Positions 15,641 to 25,640 are shown, numbered from the stretch's first letter. The stretch: DNA of 55,225 bases from an uncultured Methylococcales bacterium (GCA_903902705.1 CAIUVX010000193.1:1-55225), one strand, 5' to 3'. The notes: a model not told the origin generated them from the letters alone. Translations and numbers: made by a program.

Positions 15641-18600
15641 ATGAATCCCTCACGCTTATTTATTTTACGCCCCGTCGCCACTTTTTTATTAATGTTCGCG
15701 TTGTTGTTAGCAGGGATTTTAGCCTACCGACAACTGCCGATTTCAGCGTTACCACAAGTCGATTATCCCACCATTCAAGTGGTCACCTTGTACGCGGGTG
15801 CGAGTCAAGATGTGATGTCATCGTTGATTACTTCACCATTGGAACGCCAGTTGGGGCAATTAGCAGGCTTAAAACAAATGTCATCGGTCAGTTCAGGTGG
15901 CGCGTCGGTGATTGTATTGCAATTTAATTTGGAGCTAAATCTGGATATTGCTGAGCAGGAAGTACAAGCGGCGATTAATGCGGCAAACAACTTTCTACCC
16001 AAAGATTTACCAATGCCGCCAATTTATAGCAAGGTCAACCCAGCCGACGCGCCTATTTTAACACTGGCAGTACGCTCAAAAACCCTGCCGCTAACCAAAG
16101 TAGAAGATTTAGTCGATACCCGTTTGGCACAAAAACTGTCGCAATTAACGGGCGTAGGTTTAGTAAGTATCAGCGGTGGACAACGCCCAGCAGTACGCAT
16201 TCAAGCCAATCCAACCGCACTGGCAGCTTACGGGTTGAGTCTGGAAGATTTACGCACCGCGATTGCCAATGCCAACGTCAATCAACCTAAAGGGATGTTT
16301 GATGGTGAAACTCGCGCCGCCATTATTGATGCGAACGATCAACTGCGTTCTGCCGCTGAATATCAAGCCTTGACTATCGCTTACCGTAACGGACGACCTG
16401 TGCAATTAGCCGATATTGCCAATGCCACTGATGCCGCAGAAAATGTGCGTTTAGCGGCGTGGGCAAATGGTGAAGCGGCGGTGATCGTCAATATTCAACG
16501 TCAACCAAACACTAATGTCATCGAAGTAGTTGATCGTATTAAAGCACTATTACCGCAACTGCAAGAATCCTTGCCTAGCGATATTGAAGTCGAAGTATTA
16601 AGCGACCGTACCACTACCATACGCGCCTCGGTTGCTGATGTGCAGGCAGAATTATTGCTCGCGCTGGTGTTGGTGGTGGTGGTGATTTTTCTATTTTTGC
16701 GTAATATTTCTGCTACCTCCATTCCAGCTGTTGTTGTGCCGCTGTCATTAATCGGTACATTTTCGATTATGTATTTGGCAGATTTTAGTATTAACAATTT
16801 AACCTTGATGGCGTTAACCATCGCCGCTGGCTTTGTGGTTGATGATGCCATTGTGGTGATTGAAAATATTAGCCGCTATATCGAAGAAGGAGAAACGCCG
16901 TTACAAGCGGCGTTGAAAGGCTCAGAACAAATTGCCTTTACCATTATCTCACTGACCTTTTCACTGGTGGCGGTGTTGATTCCGCTGTTGTTTATGGGCG
17001 ATGTAGTTGGGCGATTATTTCGAGAATTTGCCATTACCTTAGCGGTGGCGATTTTAATTTCCGCGATGATTTCACTCACGCTTACACCGATGATGTGCGC
17101 CAAATTATTGCGTCCCGTCTCCGAACAGAAAAATGGTTGGTTTTATCAACGCAGTGGGCAGTTTTTACAGAATCTAACTGACGGCTATGCTAAAACATTG
17201 ATGTGGGTGTTAAATTATCAAGGCATCACCTTATTGATAGCGATAGCAACTCTGGCACTCACGGTATTTTTATACACCATCGTGCCGAAAGGTTTTTTTC
17301 CTGTGCAAGATACAGGCGTTATTCAAGGCATTTCTGACGCGCCACAATCGATTTCATTTGTGGCAATGGCAGAACGACAACAAGCACTTGCACGAGTTGT
17401 GCAAGATGATCCTGCTGTTGCTACCGTGTCTTCCTTCATTGGTGTTGATGGTATTAATGCAACCTTAAACACTGGGCGATTATTGATAACGCTTAAGCCA
17501 CTAGAAGTTAGAAAAATTAGCGCGACCGCTGTTATTCAACGTCTAAAATCCAAGCTCGATGCAGTCGAAGGTATTACCTTGTATATGCAGCCCGCGCAGG
17601 ATTTGACTATTGAAAACCGTGTCAGTCGCACACAATACCAATTCACCCTAGAATCAGTTTCCGCAACCGACATAACACTATGGGCGGATAAGCTAGTCAC
17701 TGAATTATCAAAACTGCCGCAACTAACCGATGTCGTCAGCGATGTACAAGATCGTGGTTTACAAGTGTTTATCAATGTAGACCGTAACGCGGCAACACGC
17801 ATGGGTGTTTCAATGGCGGCGATTGATAACACGCTTTATGATGCCTATGGGCAACGCCTGATTTCTACCTTATTCACCCAATCCAATCAATACCGCGTGG
17901 TGTTGGAAGTTAAACCTGAGTTTCGTAATAGCCCTGCGTCACTCAATGATTTGCGGGTAATGTCATCTAATGGCACAGCGATTCCGTTACTGTCGATTGC
18001 CACGATTAGCGAGCGACACGCGCCTTTAGTCGTCAATCATATCGGACAATTTCCAGCGGCAACGATTTCGTTTAATTTAGCCCCCGATGCGTTTTTGGGT
18101 GATGCGATAGATGCGATTGAAAAAGTCAAACAAGATAGTGGCTTGCCCGTCAGTGTACAAGCCCATTATCAAGGTGCGACCTTAGCTTTTAGTGCGTCAC
18201 TGTCTAATACCTTATGGCTGATTATTGCCGCCATTGTCACCGTGTACATCGTGTTAGGCGTGTTGTATGAAAGCTATATTCATCCTGTCACCATTTTATC
18301 TACGCTACCATCGGCAGGTGTCGGTGCATTATTAGCATTAATGCTGTCGGATACCGATTTAAGCATAATCGCCATTATCGGCATTATTCTACTCATCGGT
18401 ATCGTCAAGAAAAACGCCATTATGATGATTGATTTTGCCTTAGAAGCAGAACGCAAAGAGGGAAAATCAGCGCGGGATGCCATTTATCAAGCCTGTCTAC
18501 TGCGTTTTAGACCCATTATGATGACCACGTTTGCCGCCTTACTCAGTGCCTTACCGTTAATGCTAGGCACAGGTGTGGGATCAGAACTCCGTCATCCCTT

Positions 18601-18721
18601 AGGTATCACGATGGTAGGTGGTTTGATTGTCAGCCAAATGCTGACACTGTTCACCACACCCGTGATTTACTTAGCATTCGATAGGCTGAGTCGCCGATTG
18701 TGGGTTAAGGATGAGTCGTGA
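15641..18721 (+). CDS. RND multidrug efflux permease (AcrB/MdtB-C family)
   Basis: A 1026-residue hydrophobe/amphiphile RND pump with 12 predicted helices and two large periplasmic loops. The proton-relay aspartates are present in helix 4 ([16 protein letters not shown]) and the essential lysine is in helix 10 ([16 protein letters not shown]). The length and the short C-terminus fit MdtB/MdtC-type pumps. It uses the proton gradient to expel amphiphilic compounds to the outside through the adaptor and outer-membrane factor encoded alongside. Only one permease is present, whereas E. coli mdtABC has two, so this is probably a homotrimer. Codon use and strand match the adaptor gene, with which it forms an operon. 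Confidence 0.94.
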   Translation: MNPSRLFILRPVATFLLMFALLLAGILAYRQLPISALPQVDYPTIQVVTLYAGASQDVMSSLITSPLERQLGQLAGLKQMSSVSSGGASVIVLQFNLELNLDIAEQEVQAAINAANNFLPKDLPMPPIYSKVNPADAPILTLAVRSKTLPLTKVEDLVDTRLAQKLSQLTGVGLVSISGGQRPAVRIQANPTALAAYGLSLEDLRTAIANANVNQPKGMFDGETRAAIIDANDQLRSAAEYQALTIAYRNGRPVQLADIANATDAAENVRLAAWANGEAAVIVNIQRQPNTNVIEVVDRIKALLPQLQESLPSDIEVEVLSDRTTTIRASVADVQAELLLALVLVVVVIFLFLRNISATSIPAVVVPLSLIGTFSIMYLADFSINNLTLMALTIAAGFVVDDAIVVIENISRYIEEGETPLQAALKGSEQIAFTIISLTFSLVAVLIPLLFMGDVVGRLFREFAITLAVAILISAMISLTLTPMMCAKLLRPVSEQKNGWFYQRSGQFLQNLTDGYAKTLMWVLNYQGITLLIAIATLALTVFLYTIVPKGFFPVQDTGVIQGISDAPQSISFVAMAERQQALARVVQDDPAVATVSSFIGVDGINATLNTGRLLITLKPLEVRKISATAVIQRLKSKLDAVEGITLYMQPAQDLTIENRVSRTQYQFTLESVSATDITLWADKLVTELSKLPQLTDVVSDVQDRGLQVFINVDRNAATRMGVSMAAIDNTLYDAYGQRLISTLFTQSNQYRVVLEVKPEFRNSPASLNDLRVMSSNGTAIPLLSIATISERHAPLVVNHIGQFPAATISFNLAPDAFLGDAIDAIEKVKQDSGLPVSVQAHYQGATLAFSASLSNTLWLIIAAIVTVYIVLGVLYESYIHPVTILSTLPSAGVGALLALMLSDTDLSIIAIIGIILLIGIVKKNAIMMIDFALEAERKEGKSARDAIYQACLLRFRPIMMTTFAALLSALPLMLGTGVGSELRHPLGITMVGGLIVSQMLTLFTTPVIYLAFDRLSRRLWVKDES

Positions 18722-18740
18722 ATTTTCCAGAAAATAGGAA

Positions 18741-18758
18741 TACAAACCTAGGTTTGTA
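18741..18758. terminator. 18-base perfect palindrome after the RND operon
   Basis: TACAAACCTAGGTTTGTA is perfectly self-complementary and lies 20 bases after the permease stop. It lacks a following T-run, so it is either a weak terminator stem or a member of the gene-end palindromes. A near copy, ACAAACCTAGGGTTTGT, lies at 26623-26639 after rne. Confidence 0.5.
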
Positions 18759-18928
18759 CGCTGAATAGTCATTTGTCGTAGGCTAAAAAAAGAATATTTT
18801 TGAGGTTTTAAAAACATTAAAGGTTTTGGTAGAGAATCCGTAATCTTTCATACAATTTACTTGCTAATATCGTCCTACCCGTTGTACAAACAATAGTATT
18901 TTAATAAAAATAAATATTTGGAGATTCA

Positions 18929-20716
18929 ATGAAACTTATTTTCACAGAAAGTTATGAAGAACTAAAGCAACGGCTTTCTGCAATAAGCGGTGAGTGGGAT
19001 GATTCTCAAAAAAATAAAATAGTACTGCGTTGTTTAAATGGCGGTGTTATGAGCTGGTATGAAAGTACTGGAACTATACAGTTTCAAGGAACAGAAGAAG
19101 GAAAACAATATTTAGAAAATATAGTTAAGTCAGCTTTGTATCCTGATGAAATATTAATAGAAAAAGATGCTGAACCAGTACCCATAGATAATCATGAAAC
19201 AACTTGTTCTTTATTAGAAGCATCAATCTCACATGATATTATTAACGATTATCTACTCGGAAACTTTGATTGTTCTGAAATAATAATAGGAATTGTGAGT
19301 GCAGTTGGAACTGAAACAACTCGAGTTATAAATCCACTCACAGATAGACTTAAACGTTTTGGTTACAAGGTCGAAGAAATCAAAGTTTCATCATTATTAA
19401 AAAATATTAATATTGATACAACTGATGAATATTTAAGAATAAAGAATTTAATGAATGAAGGAGATAGTCTTCGAGAAAGGACAAAAAATAATGCCATATT
19501 GGCATATGGTTCAGCAAAGTTAATAAAAGAAAAAAGGAATACACAAAATAAAAAAACAGCTTATATTATAAATTCACTCAAACACCCTGATGAAGTTGAA
19601 ACATTGCGTAAAATTTATGGGCAAGGATTTTATCTTTTTGGCATACATGCCGACAAAAAGCGTCGCCTTGAGTATTTGACTAACGATAAAGGACTAATTA
19701 ACACCCAAGCAGCAGAGTTGACTGGTATTGATGAAGATGAAAAAATTCCACATGGACAACGAACAAGAGACACATATCATTTATCGGATTTTTTTATTAA
19801 CTTTGGTAAAGATGATGATCAAGTAAAAAATACAATTCAGCGTTTTCTTGAGTTAATTTTTTCTCACCCTTATAAAAATCCAACTTTTGACGAATTTTCA
19901 ATGTTTATGGCATTTTCCAGTTCTGTAAGGTCGGGAGATTTATCTCGCCAAGTAGGAGCAGTTATTGCGAAAAATCAACAAATAGTTGCTACAGGCGCAA
20001 ATGAATGTCCTGCTTTTGGTGGTGGTCTATACTGGGCGGAAATAGATGTAAAAAGCGGGGATGTCATTGATAAAGCAGGTGGTAAAGATTATACGAGAAA
20101 CGAAGATTCAAATAAGGCAGAGCAAAATGAAATAATATCTAGCATCCTTGATAGTATTAAAAAAACAGTAACTGTAGATGTTGAGAACGTAGGGAAAATA
20201 CGGGACGTGCTAGAAAATAGCAGAATTCGTGACTTAACAGAGTTTGGACGAGTTGTTCATGCAGAAATGGAGGCTATCCTTTCTTGTGGTAGAGGAGGTA
20301 TAAGCTGTATTGACTCAACTCTCTATTGCACTACATTTCCATGCCATAATTGCGCAAAACACATTATTGCTTCTGGAATAACGAGAGTTGTGTATGTAGA
20401 ACCTTATCCAAAAAGTAAAGCACTTGAGTTTCACTCGGATTCAATAGAATTAAAAACACAATTAGATGCTAAAGAAAATCCAGATAGTGTGATATTTGAA
20501 CCATTTACTGGAGTAGGAGCAAGGCGATTTCTTGATTTCTTCTCAATGAGTTTAGGTACAGGCAACAAGTTAAAGCGCAAGAATAAAGATGGTGCAACCT
20601 TAGTGTGGGATAAAAAAGATGCAAAATTACGAGTAGCACTGTTGCCAAAGTCTTACTTAGACATAGAGGATGCTGCTACAAGTGTTTTTGATACAAGCAC
20701 CGCGAGTAGTATGTAA
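18929..20716 (+). CDS. Anti-phage-type dCTP/dCMP deaminase with extra N-terminal domain
   Basis: A 595-residue protein of three parts. Residues 1-75 form a small alpha/beta module with the motif SWYESTGTIQFQG (42-54), unlike the other two parts. Residues about 115-320 form a P-loop-kinase-like domain (IIIGIVSAVGTETTR, then LTDRLKRFGYKVEEIKVSSLL) in which the phosphate loop lacks a classic GKS/T. Residues about 325-550 form a zinc deoxycytidylate-deaminase fold: the zinc ligands are His444 and Cys472/Cys475 (PCHNC), and the catalytic glutamate is Glu446 of HAE. This two-domain kinase-like/deaminase layout is that of anti-phage dCTP deaminases, which deplete dCTP on infection. A GGAG ribosome site precedes ATG 18929. 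The gene is much more AT-rich than its neighbours, suggesting transfer. Family assignment is confident; the role in defence is inferred. Confidence 0.85.
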   Translation: MKLIFTESYEELKQRLSAISGEWDDSQKNKIVLRCLNGGVMSWYESTGTIQFQGTEEGKQYLENIVKSALYPDEILIEKDAEPVPIDNHETTCSLLEASISHDIINDYLLGNFDCSEIIIGIVSAVGTETTRVINPLTDRLKRFGYKVEEIKVSSLLKNINIDTTDEYLRIKNLMNEGDSLRERTKNNAILAYGSAKLIKEKRNTQNKKTAYIINSLKHPDEVETLRKIYGQGFYLFGIHADKKRRLEYLTNDKGLINTQAAELTGIDEDEKIPHGQRTRDTYHLSDFFINFGKDDDQVKNTIQRFLELIFSHPYKNPTFDEFSMFMAFSSSVRSGDLSRQVGAVIAKNQQIVATGANECPAFGGGLYWAEIDVKSGDVIDKAGGKDYTRNEDSNKAEQNEIISSILDSIKKTVTVDVENVGKIRDVLENSRIRDLTEFGRVVHAEMEAILSCGRGGISCIDSTLYCTTFPCHNCAKHIIASGITRVVYVEPYPKSKALEFHSDSIELKTQLDAKENPDSVIFEPFTGVGARRFLDFFSMSLGTGNKLKRKNKDGATLVWDKKDAKLRVALLPKSYLDIEDAATSVFDTSTASSM

Positions 20717-20795
20717 TGCTTCATTCGGCGAATTACGCTGTCGCTAATCCTCCCTACAAATTGCATCGTTCCCACAACTTAAGCTATCGTTTTCC
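20717..20795. repeat. REP-like spacer before dnaE
   Basis: The spacer contains ATTCGGCGAATTACGCTGTC followed by GCTAATCCTCCCTACAAA, a fragment that looks like the common cgaattacgctgtcgctaat class of bacterial dispersed repeats related to family B. A short TCGTTCCCAC stretch follows. No promoter is evident. Confidence 0.4.
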
Positions 20796-23700
20796 ATGCA
20801 GCCGACTTTTATACACCTCAGACTACACAGCGAATTTTCTCTCGTAGACGGTATCGTTAAAATAAAACCCTTGGTTAAGCGATTGCTGGAATTGAATATG
20901 CCAGCGATTGCCATCACTGAGCATAGTAATTTATTTTCGCTGGTTAAATTTTATAAAACCACGACGGGGCAAGGTGTTAAGCCGATTGCTGGTGCGGATG
21001 TGTTGATTGTTAATCCTGACGACCTCGCTACGCCTTATCATTTAACCTTGCTGGTCAATAATAATGTCGGCTATGTGACGCTGACGGAATTGATTTCTAA
21101 GGCGTATCAAGAGGGGCAGCATCAAGGTGTGCCGATGATTAAGCTGGAATGGTTAGTGGCTAATCATACGGGGTTGATTGCGTTGTCGGGGGCAATGGCA
21201 GGTGACATAGGCAAGGCGTTACTGGCGGATAATGTTGAAGCGGCAAAACGGCAAGCGGCGTTTTGGGCTGAGTTATTTCCAAATAGTTTTTATCTGGAAT
21301 TACAGCGCGTCGGTAAGCCAGACGAGGAGCGTTATATTGTCGCCGCGTTAGATTTGGCGGTGGAATTAGATTTGCCTGTGGTTGCCACTAATGATGTGCG
21401 CTTTTTACACAGCAAAGATTTTGCCGCCCATGAAGTACGGGTGTGCATTAATCAATCGCGGGTATTGGATGATCCGCGCCGTCCTAAAGATTATACCGAT
21501 CAGCAATATCTACGTTCTGCGGAAGAAATGGCAGAGTTGTTTGCGGATATTCCCGAAGCTTTAGCCAATACGGTAATCATTGCCCAACGCTGTAATATAT
21601 CCCTGACTTTAGGTAAAAACTTTTTGCCAGATACACCCGTACCTGAAGGCATGACGCAAAGCGAAGTCATGAGCCAAGATGCGTTAAAAGGTTTGGAAGA
21701 ACGCTTGCAACATTCGCCCGCTGTCGGTAAACACACGGATACAGAAAACCGTCGCGTGTATTATGACCGCCTCGATTTTGAGCTAAAAATGATTACTCAA
21801 ATGGGGTTTTCGGGTTATTTTTTAATTGTTGCCGATTTTATTCAGTGGGCAAAAAACCAACTCATTCCCGTCGGGCCAGGGCGTGGTTCAGGTGCGGGTT
21901 CGTTGGTGGCTTACGCGTTAAAAATTACCGATTTAGACCCAATAGAATTTGATTTATTGTTTGAGCGATTTTTAAATCCAGAGCGGGTATCCATGCCCGA
22001 CTTTGATATTGACTTCTGCATGGATAGACGCGACGAAGTCATTCAGTATGTGGCGGAACATTACGGACGCGATCACGTTGCACAGATTATCACTTACGGC
22101 TCAATGGCGGCAAAAGCGGTGATTCGTGATGTCGGGCGGGTGTCGGGCTTGGGTTATGGTTTTGTCGATAGCCTTGCTAAATTAGTGCCGTTTGAAATTG
22201 GCATGACACTGACTAAAGCCTTAAAGGCTAGCCCCGATCTTAAACAGCGTTATGACAATGAAGAAGATGTTAAAACGCTGATTGATATGGCGTTGTCGCT
22301 GGAAGGTACAGTAAGAAACGCAGGTAAACACGCGGGCGGTGTGGTGATTTCGCCGACTAAATTAACCGATTTCACCGCGCTGTATTGTGATGAAGAAGGC
22401 AATAATTTAGTCACACAGTTTGATAAAGACGATGTCGAAGCCGTTGGCTTGGTGAAGTTTGACTTTTTAGGCTTACGCACCCTGACCATTATCGATTGGG
22501 CTTTACAGGATATTAACGCCAAACTGCAAGCCCAAGGCAAGCCGCTGGTTGATATTACCCTGATTCCCAGAGACGATGCCGCGTCTTACGCACTGTTAAA
22601 AAATGGCGATACCACCGCTGTGTTCCAGTTGGAATCACGCGGCATGAAAGAGCTGATTAAAAAGCTAAGACCCGACTGCTTTGATGACATTATCGCTTTG
22701 GTGGCGTTGTTTCGCCCTGGTCCATTGGAATCTGGCATGGTCGATGATTACGTCAACGTCAAACACAAACGTCAAAAAGCTGAATACGCACACCCGTTAT
22801 TAGAGCCGATACTGAAACCCACCAACGGGGTTATTTTGTATCAGGAACAGGTGATGCAAATTGCGCGGGAAATGGCTCTGTATACTTTGGGTGGCGCAGA
22901 TATGCTGCGTCGTGCAATGGGTAAGAAAAAGCCCGAAGAAATGGCGAAGGAGCGCGATAAATTTTTATCGGGTTCAGTGCAAAATCAGGTTGAAGAGTCT
23001 GTTTCAACCTACGTTTTTGACTTGATGGAAAAATTCGCGGGTTATGGTTTTAATAAATCCCATTCTGCTGCCTACGCCCTAGTTGCCTATCAAACCGCGT
23101 GGTTAAAAGCCCATTATCAAGCTGAATTTATGGCTGCTGTGTTGTCAGCGGATATGGATAACACCGATAAAGTGGTGATTTTGATTGAAGAATGTCAGCA
23201 CATGAAGCTGAAAATTCTGCCTCCCAGCATTAATGTCTCTAAGTATAAATTCACCGTGAACACGGATGGACAAATCGTTTATGGTTTAGGCGCGTTGAAA
23301 GGTGCGGGTGAAGCAGCGATTGAGGAAATGGTCAAAGAGCGCGATGACAACGGCTTATTTTCAGGGCTTTATGATTTATGTAAACGCATGGATTTGCGTA
23401 AATTTAATAAGCGCGTATTGGAGGCATTGATTAGGGCAGGGGCATTTGATGACTTTGATGATAACCGCGCTGCCCACTTAGCCGAATTGCCCACTGCACT
23501 GAGAATTGCTGAACAACACGGAAAAATGGCTGCGGCAGGTCAAAATGATTTATTTGGTTTGGCAGTTAGTGATGATGCGGCGGTCGATGAATCGCAAACT
23601 TATAGTACGGCAGTTATTCCTTGGACATCTAAAGAACGTTTGGATGCGGAAAAAACTGTGTTGGGCTTGTATTTAACAGGACATCCGATTGATTATTACG

Positions 23701-24287
23701 CGCCAGAATTAAAGGATTTAGGTATTAAGACTATCGGTGTGTTATTGACGGAGTTGGAACGATCTCGTGGTGGTATGAAGGTGCGTGTGGCAGGGTTAGC
23801 GATAGATATTGGCATACGGCAAAACAAACAAGGCAAAAGTCGTGGTACGGCGATATTGGATGATAATACGGGACGGTTGGAAATATCGGCCTATGCCGAA
23901 GCATTCGATAGCTATCAGGGTATTTTTGCCCGCGATCATAAAGATGCGTTATTGATTGCTGAAGGTGTATTAACGATTGATGAATATTTGAATGCTCCTC
24001 GGTTAAAAATGGAAAAGCTATATAACATGGATCAAGCCAGAGAGGTTTATGCCAAAAATATTAGCTTACTATGGACAGCAAAACAGCCAGAGACCCATTT
24101 AATTGCCGAATTGAAAACCACGCTTACGCCTTTTAAAGGTGGGCGATGTGCGGTGATGATTGAATATAGTTCAAAAACCAACCGCGCCATTCTCCAGTTA
24201 GGTGACGCGTGGCGGGTGCGACCAACTAATGATTTACTAACGCAGTTAAGAGCGTTGTTTGCAAAGGTAGATATTAGATATAAATGA
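20796..24287 (+). CDS. dnaE: DNA polymerase III alpha subunit
   Basis: A 1163-residue C-family replicative polymerase, almost the same length as E. coli DnaE (1160). The PHP domain comes first (FIHLRLHSEFSLVDGIVKIK, TEHSNLFSLVKFYK). The palm catalytic aspartates are Asp402 and Asp404 in PDFDIDFCMDRR and Asp556 in KFDFLGLRTLTII, matching E. coli 401, 403 and 555. The finger motif FRPGPLESGMVDDYV, the YQEQVMQIA motif and the HhH part are present, followed by the OB fold (MKVRVAGLAIDIGIRQNKQG) and the tau-binding end. It synthesises both strands at the replication fork. The start at 20796 gives the usual M-x-P-x-FxHLRxHSEFSxxDG opening. It stands alone here, without the rnhB/lpx cluster seen in many proteobacteria. 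Confidence 0.98.
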   Translation: MQPTFIHLRLHSEFSLVDGIVKIKPLVKRLLELNMPAIAITEHSNLFSLVKFYKTTTGQGVKPIAGADVLIVNPDDLATPYHLTLLVNNNVGYVTLTELISKAYQEGQHQGVPMIKLEWLVANHTGLIALSGAMAGDIGKALLADNVEAAKRQAAFWAELFPNSFYLELQRVGKPDEERYIVAALDLAVELDLPVVATNDVRFLHSKDFAAHEVRVCINQSRVLDDPRRPKDYTDQQYLRSAEEMAELFADIPEALANTVIIAQRCNISLTLGKNFLPDTPVPEGMTQSEVMSQDALKGLEERLQHSPAVGKHTDTENRRVYYDRLDFELKMITQMGFSGYFLIVADFIQWAKNQLIPVGPGRGSGAGSLVAYALKITDLDPIEFDLLFERFLNPERVSMPDFDIDFCMDRRDEVIQYVAEHYGRDHVAQIITYGSMAAKAVIRDVGRVSGLGYGFVDSLAKLVPFEIGMTLTKALKASPDLKQRYDNEEDVKTLIDMALSLEGTVRNAGKHAGGVVISPTKLTDFTALYCDEEGNNLVTQFDKDDVEAVGLVKFDFLGLRTLTIIDWALQDINAKLQAQGKPLVDITLIPRDDAASYALLKNGDTTAVFQLESRGMKELIKKLRPDCFDDIIALVALFRPGPLESGMVDDYVNVKHKRQKAEYAHPLLEPILKPTNGVILYQEQVMQIAREMALYTLGGADMLRRAMGKKKPEEMAKERDKFLSGSVQNQVEESVSTYVFDLMEKFAGYGFNKSHSAAYALVAYQTAWLKAHYQAEFMAAVLSADMDNTDKVVILIEECQHMKLKILPPSINVSKYKFTVNTDGQIVYGLGALKGAGEAAIEEMVKERDDNGLFSGLYDLCKRMDLRKFNKRVLEALIRAGAFDDFDDNRAAHLAELPTALRIAEQHGKMAAAGQNDLFGLAVSDDAAVDESQTYSTAVIPWTSKERLDAEKTVLGLYLTGHPIDYYAPELKDLGIKTIGVLLTELERSRGGMKVRVAGLAIDIGIRQNKQGKSRGTAILDDNTGRLEISAYAEAFDSYQGIFARDHKDALLIAEGVLTIDEYLNAPRLKMEKLYNMDQAREVYAKNISLLWTAKQPETHLIAELKTTLTPFKGGRCAVMIEYSSKTNRAILQLGDAWRVRPTNDLLTQLRALFAKVDIRYK

Positions 24288-24303
24288 AATCATCAAAAAT
24301 AGG

Positions 24304-24327
24304 GAGTCCAAAATAGCTTTTGGACTC
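24304..24327. terminator. Palindrome between convergent genes, probable terminator
   Basis: GAGTCCAAAA (24304-24313) pairs with TTTTGGACTC (24318-24327) around TAGC. It lies between the 3' ends of dnaE and the LprI-domain gene, so it may end transcripts from both sides. The same GAGTCCAAAA arm recurs at 42029 and 48255. Confidence 0.65.
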
Positions 24328-24340
24328 GACATAGTGCGTA

Positions 24341-25336
24341 TTATTGAGTCATATCCGCTATTTCTTGCGCTAACTCTTGGGTTCTTGGATCAGTCATCGC
24401 TGCCATGCAACGCAGTTTAATAACTTCCAGCAGCTTGGCATTCGGTTCTCTGCTTACAGCTTCAAGACTGCAATCATCTTCACGTTTTTTTAGCCATTGC
24501 CGTTGTTCTGGCAATAGCGCGTCTCTGATTTCTTTGGTGGTTGCATTCCAAACTAGGTTAATACGTTTGTTGGCTTCATCAAGTTCAGCTTGCGCGGCAT
24601 TTCTTGCAGTATCGCTATCGACAGATATATCAATACTATTGGCTATGCGTGGGGCTTCTGTCGGTTGTTCAATGTTGTTACTGACTGGCGCGGTCATCGC
24701 CGCTATTTTTTGTTTTAACTCTTCAACTCTAGGATCGCTCATCGCCGCCATACAGCGTAATTTAACCGCTACTTGCTTATTGACATTGGGTTCTTCGGTA
24801 GCAGCTTCAAGTGCGCAATCATTGTCACGTTTTTTAATCCATTGGCGTTGTTCTAGCGATAGCTCATCCCTAATTGCTTTGGTGGTTGCATTCCAAACCA
24901 CATCAATACGTTTGTTGGCTTCGTCAAGTTCGCTTTGAGCTGCCTTTTTATCGGCGATTAATTCGGCAGATGGTGCAGTGTTGTCAGGTGTTTCCGTGCT
25001 GTTGCTAATTGCTGGAGAAGCAGGGGGGGTTGTTGGCGTAACGTCAGTTGGCGGTGTAGTAACAACAGGCTCTGGGAGTTTAGGTGTATTGGCAACCGTG
25101 GCACTTGGAGCATTAACCACGGTAGAATCAACAGCATTGGTGATAGTAATCGGCGGAATGACATTTTTCAAATACAAACCCAGCACAAGGAACAGTACAC
25201 TGCCTATAAAGCACATATACCTTGGTACGCCTTTAATTTCAGGTATCTTCACTTCTTTTATATCAATGCCACCGCCGATAATGCCGATGATAAATAATAG
25301 AATCCCTGTATAAAACGATACTTCTCCGATGCTCAT
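24341..25336 (-). CDS. Membrane protein with two tandem LprI-like (DUF1311) domains
   Basis: A 331-residue protein. Two N-terminal membrane helices (about 7-23 and 40-60) are followed by a Thr/Pro/Val-rich linker (about 62-125) and two very similar domains (about 130-215 and 245-330). Each domain reads like AQxELDEANKRI..VWNATTK.IRD.L..EQRQW.KKR..DC, then C.A.M.DPR..EL, the lysozyme-inhibitor-LprI/DUF1311 pattern with its paired cysteines and WxxxRDxxC core. The repeats are probably a recent internal duplication. LprI-type domains inhibit lysozyme or are of unknown role. The topology suggests both domains sit in the periplasm. The gene is convergent with dnaE. The domain call is good; its function is not established. 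Confidence 0.75.
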   Translation of the reverse strand: MSIGEVSFYTGILLFIIGIIGGGIDIKEVKIPEIKGVPRYMCFIGSVLFLVLGLYLKNVIPPITITNAVDSTVVNAPSATVANTPKLPEPVVTTPPTDVTPTTPPASPAISNSTETPDNTAPSAELIADKKAAQSELDEANKRIDVVWNATTKAIRDELSLEQRQWIKKRDNDCALEAATEEPNVNKQVAVKLRCMAAMSDPRVEELKQKIAAMTAPVSNNIEQPTEAPRIANSIDISVDSDTARNAAQAELDEANKRINLVWNATTKEIRDALLPEQRQWLKKREDDCSLEAVSREPNAKLLEVIKLRCMAAMTDPRTQELAQEIADMTQ

Positions 25337-25494
25337 TTTTACCTCTGCCTGAATGTGTTAATAGATAGCGTTAGTGGGGGTTATCTGGACATTGACACAG
25401 TACCCAAGTCACGCCCGTATTGTACCATTCACGCTTATTAAGCGAATAAAGATAAGGGAATTTAGAGTGGGTAGGAATGATTGCCGCAGTGTAT

Positions 25495-25571
25495 ATAGGA
25501 TGTGCCGACGATAGGAGGCGCATCATTCGCGTCAACTCGAACGATGCGCTTCGTTCCTCAGCACATCCTAT
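25495..25571. repeat. Family A dispersed palindromic repeat, copy 4
   Basis: ATAGGATGTGCCGACGATAG, then GAGGCGCATCATTCGCG, then CGAACGATGCGCTTCG, and GCACATCCTA at the end. The orientation is the same as copy 1. The right flank carries the direct repeat GATTAGCGAACCTTATCGCG, whose TTATCGCGTT end recalls the tail of copy 1. Confidence 0.85.
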
Positions 25572-25640
25572 GATTAGCGAACCTTATCGCGTTACACTTG
25601 CCCATCTTACGGGTTATGATTAGCGAACCTTATCGCGTTA
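25569..25640 (+). repeat. 26-base direct repeat, two copies
   Basis: TATGATTAGCGAACCTTATC + GCGTTA occurs identically at 25569-25594 and 25615-25640, separated by 20 bases. The first copy abuts the family A element, so the duplication may be tied to its insertion or to slippage. Confidence 0.8.

Noticed and set aside
24405-25313. Long plus-strand open frames opposite the LprI-domain gene
   Set aside because: Their composition mirrors the minus-strand gene with its cysteines and Trp motifs; the minus-strand reading is clearly the coding one.
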